Below are positions 1 to 10,085 of a stretch of DNA of 64,000 bases, piece by piece (positions within the stretch are counted from its first letter, which is position 1; every line of letters starts with the position of its first letter). The notes under the pieces were generated by a model. That model was given only the letters and a program-made list of their open reading frames with translations, made no database searches and was not told where the DNA came from. Location: NCBI RefSeq assembly GCF_001640805.2, contig NC_066849.1:1560404-1624403 (forward strand), given 5' to 3'. The translations under genes and the position numbers were made by a program. This stretch comes from Lates calcarifer. Taxonomy: Eukaryota; Chordata; Actinopteri; Centropomidae.

Positions 1-1744
1 TGTGGCATTTATAGTGAAGAAATTATGTTGACAGAAATTGTACTTTTCAAGCAGTGAGTGCACATTTGATGGGGATTTTTTTGTGTGATTATGATAACAG
101 ACATGCATCTAAGATTGTGGAACAGTCATAGAAAAAAGAAACTGTCCTGTGTTTTGTCAACCTGTCAACCCATCCATCCATTCATCCATCCATTCATCCA
201 GCCAGCAAGTAGCTGTGAAACATACAGTTTAACATGATGACAATTGCCAATGTGGGTAAGCAGAGTAGAATGTTAAGTTTCAAAAGTATTAAAGAAAAGA
301 TGGACACAAGGAACTAACTAAAGAACTGACAACGCCACATGGGGCCTCGCACCCCAGGATATAGTGACAATTCAACTATTTCACTGTAGATTACAAGGAC
401 ACAGGTTTGTGACTGAATATGCCCAGACAGCAGTGAAAATCAAACTTAATTTATTATAACACAAAATCCACAACCCAATTAGTGTATAAATGAATCGATC
501 CCGACCCACCTATACACAAAACAATTGAAAAGAAATACTCAAAACAAATGGAGCTAAGAATCTAGAATTGACTCTAGCGAACTCAATCAAAACCAAAAGG
601 TAACACAACACAGCAAACAGAACAGAACAAAGCAAAACAGCAGAGCAGCAGCAGGTGGGCCTAAAAACAAAGACGCAAGGTTAGTAGGTCCAGACTTTAA
701 ACTTAACAAAAAGACAAAGGACTGAGAATCCTATTCACCACCTAAGGGAGGAATGGTATTCTCTGGGGTGTATTCAAGAGATGCACCTCACTACACCAAT
801 TTAATAATAATTATGTATAAAATATCCAGATGAAATCACTGGTTGGTTAATTCAAGTACCTTACAGATCACACTGATGCAAAAATCACAAAAAACATCCC
901 ATATTGCCATAGTGGTACACTCTCTGACAATGGTATACACATGTACAGCATGTAACAGATTCATAATTTGAATTTTGATGTTATATGACTTATTATATTC
1001 CTAATTTTGTGTTATCAGTGGTCCCTTGTATAATAATGGTTGGAACAGGAATATTTAGACACAGGACTAACGTACACAGTGTAGCACACACTAAAGGATT
1101 TGGAGCCACATTAATAGGTTTGCACAGTTATGCCAGCAATTTATTAATTTGAAATTTCTCTGCAGTATTCATGAAGGAGAAACAGCAATCTCACCAACAA
1201 ACTATGTCTGCCTTGGTATTCTTCTATTAAGAGAATCTCAGCTGAAAAGGAAAGAGACTGGTGATTAAGAAAGCTGCAGTTTACAGTGTGCAGGTAGAGA
1301 AGTTGAATCAGTCCTTTTTGTCTCATTTAATCTGTGTGATATTTTCTATTCATCACAACACTTTGTGTCTTTCAGGCAAATAGTGAACAAACCAAAGTCT
1401 CCATCAAAGATTAAGAAAGAATTAGTCAGTTCATGAAAGGTATTTGAAAGGATGATTACTGTGAGACCCACTGTGCTCATGTTGGGCTGAAAAGTATCTG
1501 TTAAGGGTAGCATTTGTACACTGTCTTTTCTTTTTTATGTTCTTTAATTACAAAAGTCTAAAGCCTAAATTGAAATGAAAATCAGGTGCCAGAATTTATT
1601 CTGCATATAAATGAAGCTTAGTGACCTGCTGAATCACAACTGTTTCCTGCTATCTCTAATCCCCACCTGCTAATTAATTTTCATCCAATCACAACCTGAC
1701 ATACCCAACTAGAGCCAATCACCTGTAAACTGTATCAGTTTAAA
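1..1744. other. Unassigned AT-rich DNA
   Basis: No gene or recognisable element. A short run of ATCC-type tetranucleotides lies at about 168-205. The stretch at 420-720 is A/C-rich on the plus strand and could be an old retroelement remnant, but I found no coding motif in it. The only frame at or above 60 codons (1144-1326, minus) is low-complexity and has no family resemblance. Confidence 0.6.
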
Positions 1745-2140
1745 ATGTTCTCTCTCTCTGTCATCATTCAGCTATTGTACAAGCCACCTCCACCCCTTCA
1801 CCACCTCAACTGCGGATGCCTGGCCATGTCCCATCTACCCCTGATAAGAAGTTCCCTCACAGGAAGCTGTCCCAACCTCAGGCCTCATTCTCTCCTCCAT
1901 GTCTCTTTCTCTTTGTTGATTTCTAAACCCACCGGTCGAGGCAGATGGCTGCCCGCTCTGAGTCTGGTTCTGCTCAAGGTTTCTGCCTCTTAAAAGAAAG
2001 GTTTTCCTTGCCACTTAGTGCTTGCTTATAGTGGGAATTGTTGGGTCTCTCACGCAATAACATAAGAGTACAGTCTATGTGCTCTATACGAAAAGTGCCT
2101 TGAGATAACCTTGATCATGCCATATAAATACTTGACCTGA
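1745..2140 (+). mobile_element. L2/Maui-type LINE, 3' end fragment
   Basis: This matches the 3' untranslated tail of the long L2-type copy at 43.3-46.8 kb. Shared landmarks in order are GTCGAGGCAGATGGC (about 1936), CTGAGTCTGGTTCT, GTTTCTGCCTCTTAAA, a GTGGGAATTGTTGGGTCTCT block and AAAAGTGCCTTGAGATAAC followed by ATATAAATA near 2125. It is a 5'-truncated copy with no reverse transcriptase sequence, as expected from target-primed reverse transcription. The 82-codon frame over it is not a gene. Confidence 0.85.
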
Positions 2141-3261
2141 CTAAACCTTACTCACCATCACCGCCACCAGATCTAGGCTCCGGTGGGGGGGTAGTTTCCT
2201 ATATATCGGAAGCACCACTTAAAATCTAAAAGCTTCCATGGTGATCTACTTCCTGCTGGGGTCTAAATGCCAAAACTGTTTCTCCTGTGCACAATAAAAT
2301 TCTAATCCAGATTCATGCATGCTTTTGTTCTAAGTTTCTCCTGATTGAACTGGAGAGATGTCTAACTGATGTTATGAACCTCATGTTGATAACACTTGAG
2401 TAATACAAGGTCTTTAAGTTGTTCTTCCACAGTGACTGAGAGGTTAGGGAGTCCAAATGTCACTGTCAGGTATTGATGTGAAGACATGCTGGCTGATGTA
2501 TGGATTATGCCCTTTACTGTTCCATTTCTAAGGTTAAGTCAAGTCTGACACACACACTTTCATCTTGTCCTTGTAGGTTCATTACAAACACTTTAGCAGG
2601 TCTTATGTAGCAGCCAAAGAATGCTAAACAGGCGTGATTGATAGGCTGGTGAATACCCCAGTTGGCAAGTCTCTTAACCAATAATCATTCACACACCAAC
2701 TCGTCTGCTGATCTCCCATCTGTCCTTCTCACCTGCCAATAGAGTTTGAGCTGCTGATATGGTGCTCAGCGATAAGATAATATAGCTAGTCAGCATTCTG
2801 ACTGAGAGAGAGAGAAAACAATGTGTCAGGGAAATCACAGGAGCCAGAAGCTTGTACCAGCTGATAATGTAAATTTTAGAAAAGTCAACAACCTGTCAAA
2901 GTGTTTTAACATGTCCTTCTAGGTGGAACAACTGTGGAATCAAAACTGAAACAGAAACAGTTTTTGTTACCCTGGTAATACATTTTTATACATTGTTTTA
3001 CTATTCAGCAACTGTGCCCCACTGATCTTGTGGGAATCAAAGTAATGGGAAAAATATTTCAGTAAATTAATTTTTAAGTTCAGTTGTAATTAACTAATCC
3101 CTGTGACGTTTGTCCTACATATGTCCTCCCATTTGACATTCATGTTTATTTAGCAACAGCAGTGGGCAATCGAATAAAAAAAAAAAAAGTAGGATAATAT
3201 AATAACCTCATGATATAACAGTGGTGAATGTAATGTAATGTTATGTGTAATTACTTGAGTT

Positions 3262-3305
<44 letters not shown>

Positions 3306-3435
3306 AGTGCTATTTGTTTAAAAAGTCATAACTTATGCTTTAGTCTTCAATGTACATATTGTATGAGTTATAGAACAACTGGAATATTATTAATGAGCAC
3401 AATATCTGATAACTGTAATAGAAATTCATATATAA
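2141..3435. other. Unassigned DNA with an (ATT)n microsatellite
   Basis: No gene seen. A pure ATT/TTA trinucleotide array covers about 3264-3304, and a poly-A run lies near 3176-3188. The rest is unassigned. Confidence 0.6.
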
Positions 3436-3520
3436 TGTTTTTTCTTTATTTTCATTATTTTCAAAACAATGAAGGACACAATGAACACATATGGAATTAT
3501 GTAGTGAACAAAAAGGTGTT
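3436..3520. mobile_element. Tc1/mariner inverted-end fragment
   Basis: The stretch AACACATATGGAATTATGTA followed by GTGAACAAAAA recurs almost exactly at 35,670-35,700, where it lies inside a longer fish-type Tc1 end. Only this inner part of the end survives here. The ATT-rich DNA before it and the piggyBac-like CCCTTTG after it are not part of it. The two 70-110 codon frames that overlap it are chance frames. Confidence 0.6.
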
Positions 3521-3630
3521 AAACCCTTTGACTTCCACTCTAAGAAAGACATTTGCAAAAAAAAATATTTATTAGTAAAATTGTGTTGCTGCCTTTTCCA
3601 TTCCATCCACCAACATTTCAGGTTTTATTT

Positions 3631-4164
3631 TGTCAGGATTTGGCAGTATGCCTCTCTCCCCTCTTGTGGTCAGTGTGTTTCCCTTCTCTGTGTCTCCTGT
3701 TTGTCTCCCTGTCTGTGTTTGTTTTCCAGGGCGTGGCTATCTGGTTATCTCCTCCTACCTGAGTTTCCCTCCACTCAATCAAGCACTCCTGACATCAATC
3801 TGGTTCATTACCTCACCTGACTCCTGCTGCATTTATACCCTGGTCCTTCACTTCAGTCTTCGTCAGATCGTCCTTTTGCCAGCATGGTATTTGAGCTCAT
3901 GCCTCCTTAGTTTTTGAAACCCTCTCCAGTTGTTGCCTAACTTTGTCTCTCCCCTTATCCAGATACCGGGTCATTACCTTTGTTCGTCTGCCTCACCCTG
4001 GAGATCAGCATTCTAAGTTTTTTGACTCACAGCTGAGTCCACCTTTTGTTTGGAAGCCTGCCTGCCTGCTCCTTCATCAAGTGTTTTGTTATTTCACAAT
4101 AAAGCCATCTTTGTTTTTTCCAAGTTCTGCATTTTGGCTCCTTTTCCGTTTGTAAATCCTAACA
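3631..4164 (+). mobile_element. Solo LTR (Ty3/Gypsy-type) with 5-bp target duplication
   Basis: A 534-bp unit that begins TGTCAGGATTT and ends AAATCCTAACA, giving imperfect inverted TG...CA ends. It is flanked on both sides by TATTT (3626-3630 and 4165-4169), a perfect 5-bp target site duplication. The internal sequence has the C/T-rich character of fish Gypsy LTRs, a TATA-like TTTATACCC near 3834 and an AATAAA signal at about 4099. No internal retroelement coding sequence is present, so it is best read as a solo LTR left by recombination between two LTRs. The overlapping 70-109 codon frames are shadows. Confidence 0.85.
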
Positions 4165-4253
4165 TATTTGGTTGTCTTGCCCTGTTAGGGTTATCCCGAG
4201 AATGAATGGATTTCTTTCATTTCTGCATTTAAAAAAAAAAAATTATATATAAT

Positions 4254-6008
4254 TTATATATATAAATTATTATAATAATCAGTGGGGTGGAAAACTCGGG
4301 GTTTTGGGCGATGGACTGGTGGCTTGTACTGTGCACTTGGTGGCTGGCCAACCTTGGCTGGCACCTTGCTGGCTTTCTCCAGCATAGCTGCCACAGACAG
4401 ACAGAAGTTATTGAGAGGCATTGGTTTCTCCTTGAGAAGGTCGTAGTCCCTCTTGTAGATGAGCCATGCATTAGCAATGCTCACATTGATGATGTACCCA
4501 AACAAGGGCATGTACCAGCGCCGTGACTACGTTGGCATTTTGTTGAGGTGCACCAGCATATCTAAGAGATCAATGCCCCTGATGGCTTGATTGTAGGCCA
4601 GGACAATAGATGGGCATGGCATGTCAACCTTCTGTTGTGCATCCTTTGAGAATCTTTACACTGAAGACAGTGGCTCTATCCCACATGCATTGCTCAGCAA
4701 GTTGACACACTTGCAGTCGTACCACTTCACTTGCAATTCACAATTCTCTCTTGCCTCACCAACTCCTTGTCACTCAGCAGTATTGCACCACCTGAAAGAT
4801 ATGGAAATACGATGTAAGTTCATTTGTTTGTGTATGTCTCCAGATAGCACTGGATACAGCACAATAAAACTGTTTTAAAAAAACGAAAAAAAAGAGAAAA
4901 TTTACAGTATTTGCAAGGTGTGTATGTGTGTGAGCACATCTACATGGTACTTGCCTGTGTGCATGCATATTGAGTGTGTGCATGTATGTGTGTGTGTGTG
5001 TGAGTGATGCATGGTGTGTGTATGGAGTGTGCATATGAAAGTGCATTACCTGTGCGGTTTGGTCTGATGGTACAGACACTTCTGACTCCCAGGTTAGTGT
5101 GCAGCATCTTCACCAAGTTGAAGCTGGTAAAGAAGTTATCACAGAACACCACAGTTGCTTCTTTGTTGGTGATGGTGTTGCAGAGTATCGAGACGATCTT
5201 GTCGCCCAGGAGGTGGTCTTCCAAGCCTAGATGTGCAACTTCTTCCTCTTGAATGTTGCAGAATGTTGCGGCCCCTTGACAGAGTTTGAAGTCGTGGATG
5301 ATTCCAGACGAGCTGCTCCGACAGAAGATCTTGAACCCCCACTTATCCAGCTTGCTCTGGTTGTATTGATGGAGGTTTCTGGCTCGGGTACCTTTGTACG
5401 CCACCATCACTTCATCCATGCTATACTTGTTGGTGGCGGGAATCAGGAGGCATTGTTGTCTGAACTTGTCAAAGAGAGGATGGATCTTGACATAGCGATC
5501 TGTGCTGCTCTCTGTCTGGAAACTGTTGAAATGCTTCACTGACATGGTGTCTGCCAATGGAGGGAAGCGTGACCCAGTGGCCCAGTAACCTTTGATAGCG
5601 GGGAACTGGAACACACCCATATACAGCAACACTGACAAGAAATCTTTATGCTCAGCTATGTACTCAATCATCTGGTCAGTGAAGAGCCTTTTGAATATTT
5701 CAAGACTGGACTGACTCTGGAACCACGAGGACAGGCTCGGGTACAGTGAATGTAGGAATGTCCCTCCTGGCCCACTTTCTATGTTTCGGCTTTGCAGGAG
5801 GAGGAGAGGGATTTTGAATGCTGTCTGAGGGGACCTCTATGAGTCTGCTTTTGGTTCTCTTTCTTTGGCGGTGGCGGAACATTTTTGTTACATGGAGGGA
5901 CCTAATCAGCGTCATCACCCTCCTCAGGATCACTGACATCCTCACCTTCAGACTCGCATGGGTCTGCAGGCACAAAGGCAACAGTTGTGTGCCTGCTACT
6001 CCACCCAT
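4254..6008 (-). pseudogene. piggyBac transposase (DDD family), broken, with a probable intron
   Basis: A cut-and-paste DDE/DDD transposase acting at TTAA sites. The N-terminal acidic/basic region is read at 6008-5703. A frameshift near 5700-5730 moves to the main frame, which starts conservatively at 5671 and continues as a clean 243-codon frame. The first catalytic Asp is in MDEVMVAYKG, the W-G-F-K core follows, and the second Asp is in VFCDNFFTS. After RPNRTG the frame runs into a (CA)n-rich stretch, but joining 5050 to 4791 across GT-AG borders continues with LLSDKEL, the next conserved block. Downstream come decayed blocks (WYDCKCVNLLSNACGIEP, with stops and frameshifts), LAYNQAIRGIDLLDML with the third Asp (about 4560-4600) and MPLFGYIINVSIANAWLIYK (4511-4452). 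The usual C-terminal cysteine-rich domain is missing, and the reading trails into an AT repeat. Family certain; function lost. Confidence 0.9.
4792..5049 (-). other. Probable GT-AG intron inside the piggyBac transposase
   Basis: On the minus strand the donor reads ACAG/GTAATG (exon ends at 5050) and the acceptor reads TATCTTTCAG/GT (exon resumes at 4791). The 258-bp interval holds a (CA)n/(GT)n microsatellite around 4976-5005 and has stops in the transposase frame. Removing it joins RPNRTG to GAILLSDKEL in phase 1, which is the expected order of piggyBac blocks. A microsatellite-bearing insertion that happens to sit at splice-like borders is the alternative. Confidence 0.6.
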
Positions 6009-6050
6009 AAAATGTGAAATTGAGCTAGGATGACTTACACTGACTGTTTA

Positions 6051-6499
6051 CACTGCTTACTCTATATAACAACCAGTCTTGTAGTGGTTGAATACAACAG
6101 TATATACAGCCGTTCCTGGTCTTGATGTAATATGCCAACAACTCTGTATGTGAGTATGAATACAGCACAAAATACTACTGCTAATAAAAATAATAATAAT
6201 TTATGTTAAGGAAGAAATTGTGTTTTGACAGTTGAATCCTGGTTTAAATATTAATGTTGAAATTGCAGTACATAATATACCAACATACTGTCACAGTCAG
6301 ATATGCTGATCTGAATGGTAAGGAGCAACAATGGAAAAAAGTTGTAGGAAATGGAAAAAAAAAAAAAAAAAAAAACAACCAAAAAAAACAAACAAACAAA
6401 ACAAAAAAACAGGGATGAAATAAGTCTTTACTCACTAGAACAAGTCCCAGTGACTTTATAGCAGCCTTATACAGTAAACTTGCCTCTGAATATTTTTTG
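6051..6499. other. Unassigned DNA with a poly-A tract
   Basis: No gene seen. An A-rich run interrupted by C covers about 6353-6412. It may be the tail of an old retrocopy, but nothing upstream of it is recognisable. Confidence 0.5.
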
Positions 6500-6895
6500 T
6501 TGGTAATCCAGGCTTATTTGTATGGTCAAATGCAACAATTCCTCATACTCACAATATATGATATGAGTTTGTATTGTGAGAGAGTTCAAGTGAGCCAGTA
6601 TAATCCAAAACAGCTGCTATCAGTCACTCACTGTGTGAAATTCCATTTTCAAATGTGCAATATCTGTATTTATTTCCTGTCTATGTATAAAGTCCTGTGT
6701 ATATTGCCTTCTGTTAATATTTTTATTACATTGTCATGTTTATACTGTTGTGTATATTTTTTATAGCCTTATCTTTTTATCTTGCCCTTACTTGTATTTA
6801 TGTCTTATTATCTTTTCAATCACTTATGCTGCTGCAATGATGTAAATTTCCCCATTGTGGGACTAATAAAGGATTATCTTATCTCATCTTATCTT
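6500..6895 (+). mobile_element. LINE 3' tail fragment
   Basis: The end of this stretch reads TGCTGCAATGATGTAAATTT, then CCCCATTGTGGGACTAATAA, then AGGATTATCTTATC with an ATCTT-type tail repeat. That is the typical 3' end of a group of fish LINEs: a short hairpin, a near-polyadenylation signal and a short tandem tail. The start is a guess based on the T-rich 3' UTR character, and no coding domain remains. The 89-codon frame here is not a gene. Confidence 0.6.
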
Positions 6896-8245
6896 ATACT
6901 GACTGAACAGGAGTGAAAGCCAGCTACAATAGTTAAAACATACTGTTTGTTGTAGTGTCCTCTCCAGAAAAAATACACAAAGTATGGGAAAATTGATGGT
7001 TATGCTTATGTTCTCAGTTGAAATCCTCTCATCTGTGTCAGGTGAAAGCATACGGCTTCTGAAATAACCAATTCAAACCGAGTATTGCTGCACCATGCCA
7101 ACCTTTGACAGAATGAGCAGGAGATGAGAAAAGGAGAGGAGGAGAAGAATGTTGCCTTGTAAAAAAAAAAAAAAAAAAAAAAAACAACAACACGACAACA
7201 ACACGCACAACAACCTACAGACATCAGACAGAGAGATAAAACCAGGTTGTGGAAGCTTCAACAGCCAAGAACAAAGCAGCCACATCAAAACATTGTCATC
7301 CCTAACAAGTGTGCTTCAAACATGGACAGTGCTCTGCTGCCACTGCTAATATCTTGTTTTCCACTGTTTCTACGAGAAGAGATTTAATGAACACCAACTG
7401 TCCCAGTCTCAAGAGAGTGAATGAAGGAACGAGTGAAGGAACATAAGAACTCACTGTAGCTCTAAGTGTTGATTTCTTTGAATGAAATGTTACTGAAATC
7501 TCTTCAGTTAGATTTATATATTACAGTACTTCTGTGTTAGAGCTGCATGTCTGTATCACAATTTTAAAATGTAACTTGATCAAAGTCACAATATACAGTA
7601 TTGTGAAAGAGCTTCCATGAAAAGAACAAAACCAACAAACACACTATGTTTGAAGCCCATATTTGTTTCTAAGGTAAAAGCAAATTCTTTTGAGGTGAAA
7701 GTTGTTTCTTTGAACCAAGTTATGACACAATTTACAACAAATAACATATACTTTGACCATCTCTAATTAGTTATTCCAGCCTTACTGTTTATTTATCTCT
7801 GTAATACAAGTCCAACAAACTTCAACCTGCTGTGTAAAGTATTACTACAACATGCTATGCAATAGAACCATAAACTGAAATCCAGATGCTGATGTTTTTC
7901 TATTGTTGTGGATAATTTGTTCAAGATTTCAACGGATATTATTATAATGGATAATGAGGCTCTGGTACAACCTTAGCTCCAGTCCAGGCGCGGGTGGCAT
8001 TGTCTGACAGTGTTGTTCTATGGCAGCTCTTTATTTTAACTTTCCATACTATGATGAAAATTTCTGCCACAGCTCAAACAGGAGCTTACTCCTGTTTTCA
8101 TTGATTCTATTTTGTCACTAAATGGAAAGCAAGAAAAGAAGAAGAGAAAGAATAAGCCCTTTCCTTCTCTACCATGGGAAGGTGAGGTCATAGTGAAAAG
8201 TGGATGAGTGGTGCGTAAGACACAATGGAATATGTATACTGAGTC
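6896..8245. other. Unassigned DNA
   Basis: No gene seen. It contains a poly-A run at about 7160-7183 followed by a CAA-rich patch. The short frames on both strands around 7006-7349 are translations of that poly-A/poly-T tract. Confidence 0.6.
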
Positions 8246-8850
8246 ATGGCTGCAGGAACATATTCTAGTCTTCAACTCCATCACTGGCTTTCAGACTGCA
8301 AAGTCAGAGACTACAAACAAAGGAGTAAGAAGAAAGGGAGGGGTATTGCAGTCCTTGTGAACAACAGATGGTGTAATCCTGGACATGTTACTGTACTGTT
8401 AAGTCTGGACATCAAATTGCTAGCTGTTAGTCTATATTATCTGTCAAGGGAGTTTGCGTCATTGTTGTTGTTATTGATGCACAGCTACTGCCAATGTACC
8501 ATGTGCCATCGCCAACTCCGTCACCTCCATTACCCTGGTTTCATGGTGAGTTCAGAAGACTTCAACCACATTTTTCTTTCTGCACACTCATAACTTTTTA
8601 TCAATTCATCAACTGCCCCACCAGAGAAAAAAGACTCCATAATAGAGTAGATAAACTTCTGTATGGACAACATAATCCCCACCAGGACAGTGCAACAAGC
8701 CCTGGATCACTAGTGCCCAGAAGGAGCTGTCGAACAGGAACAAGAGAGCCTGCAGGGATGGGGACAGAGATCTGCTGAAGACTATGCAGAGAGAACTGAA
8801 GGTGAGGCTGAGGGAGAGCAAAGAGGAGGACTCTACACCAAGTGTTGAAT
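8246..8850 (+). mobile_element. Jockey/Rex-like LINE fragment (endonuclease to linker)
   Basis: The translation carries the endonuclease-domain pattern of a common fish non-LTR retrotransposon: KKKGRGIAVLVNNRWCNPGH near 8320-8380, a degraded strand resembling F-x-V-S-G-D-F-N-H near 8540-8570, and NCPTR near 8610. After a jump it shows the linker before reverse transcriptase, PWITS...NRNKRACRDGDRDLL then MQRELKVRLRESKEE (about 8700-8825), read in different frames. Reverse transcriptase is absent. Several frameshifts and an internal deletion are needed to connect the blocks, so it is a dead fragment. The same family left the fragment at 17.7 kb. Confidence 0.8.
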
Positions 8851-9667
8851 GTCATGGAGAATATTTAGCATTTGCTCCAGGGCCTGCAATAATGTTGGAT
8901 GGATCAAATGACTCAAATATGGATCAAATGTGTAATGTGAAAGGTGTTGTGACAAACCCAGAGACAACTATCACCCAGCAACTCCCCCCAGTGTTTTCAC
9001 ACCCTTTAGCAAATCGTCCTGATTTTTCTCACTCACAGCTTTATGAGTTAAGTTTTGGGTAGAACTTAGCTCCTCTGTCACATTTACCAATATTTCTCAG
9101 TGAATGTGGCTGTGACACTCTCTGGACTGTCTGTGTTCCATTGGTGAGGAGAACATTAGCACATTCAATAAACCATTTATCAGCCAGACAGAAACATGAA
9201 CGTTCTGTACACACCTCATAACCAATCACTAATTCTGATTGTTTGGGGGACTCTGTGCCTCTGTTTTAGTTCTAAATGATTTAACATGTTTAAGTTTGAT
9301 GTTTTTTCTAAAAATACACAGTTTCCTTGAGTGAATTAATCCAGAATACTCTATTCATGACTATGTTCCACAGTCTATAAAGGTAGATGCATATTAATGA
9401 GACAATAGGAGCTTGAAGATGATAAAGTTTTACCTTGACTTAATTTATTTTTTTTAAAATATCTTTTTAAAATTGTTTTCAAGAACTGAGAATAGCCCAT
9501 ATAAACAGATTTTGTGTTCTTCATGTCAGCCAAAACAGCAGGTAAACTACAGTTGTCATGTCATACTTAAGAGCTGTTTTAAAAAAACCTCGGCTGCACT
9601 TTGCTGCATTTTGTTGTAGTCTGTAATTGTCCACTTTTGATGAGGCAAAACATGCTCATGTGCACGC
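8851..9667. other. Unassigned DNA
   Basis: No gene or repeat recognised. The 92-codon frame starting at 8784 begins in LINE sequence and then runs on by chance. Confidence 0.55.
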
Positions 9668-9669
9668 AT

Positions 9670-9713
<44 letters not shown>
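9668..9713 (+). repeat. (CA)n microsatellite
   Basis: About 22 uninterrupted CA units preceded by CATGCA. It is directly followed by a long purine-rich stretch. Confidence 0.98.
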
Positions 9714-9715
<2 letters not shown>

Positions 9716-10085
9716 ACTTGAGGCTGACAGAGGATGGCAAATACCACAGGAAGTGGAAATGAAAAATAAGTGGTAGAAGAGAAAGCAAGAAAGCTTAGAA
9801 AGGAAGATGAAAGAGGTAACAAGAGAAGAAGATGAGGTAGAGGACAGGCAAATGGAAGAGGTTTGGAGTAGAGGGTGGAGGGAAAGACAGCAGAATGTAC
9901 AGAGGAACAGGAGAAAAAAGACTGAGAAAGAAATAGACGAAAGTGGTACAGAAAGAAGATAAGAGAAAAAAGGAAGAGGAGATTATGAAAGGAAATAAAA
10001 TAAGAGAAGGGAAGAACAATAATGAAAAGGAATAGATACAGAAACAGAGATAGAAGACATATTAACAGGAGAGAGAGCTGAGGAA
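9714..10085 (+). repeat. Long purine-rich (GA-biased) stretch
   Basis: For about 370 bases the plus strand is dominated by A and G with few pyrimidines, made of non-identical GAAGAGG, GAGAAAG and GGAAAT blocks. It is not a perfect tandem repeat. The minus-strand frames across it (rich in S, F, L) are an effect of this base skew. Confidence 0.8.

Larger units (their letters stand above)
3519..6050 (-). mobile_element. piggyBac transposon copy 1 (interrupted, decayed)
   Basis: A minus-strand piggyBac element. Its coding remnants run from about 6008 down to 4254. TTAA followed by ACCCTTTG at 3519-3530 resembles a piggyBac terminus with its TTAA target. If so, the 3' flank has been extended by the solo LTR at 3631-4164. 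I could not find the opposite TTAA terminus above 6050. The mixture of a long intact central frame with frameshifts and stops near both ends indicates a dead copy. It belongs to a different lineage from the copy at 46.9-48.3 kb. Confidence 0.7.

Noticed and set aside
168..206. CRISPR-like short repeats
   Set aside because: These are ATCC tetranucleotide runs without spacers, as are the other tandem arrays. The organism is a vertebrate.
5231..5542. 103-codon plus-strand frame
   Set aside because: It is antisense to the conserved piggyBac transposase frame on the minus strand.
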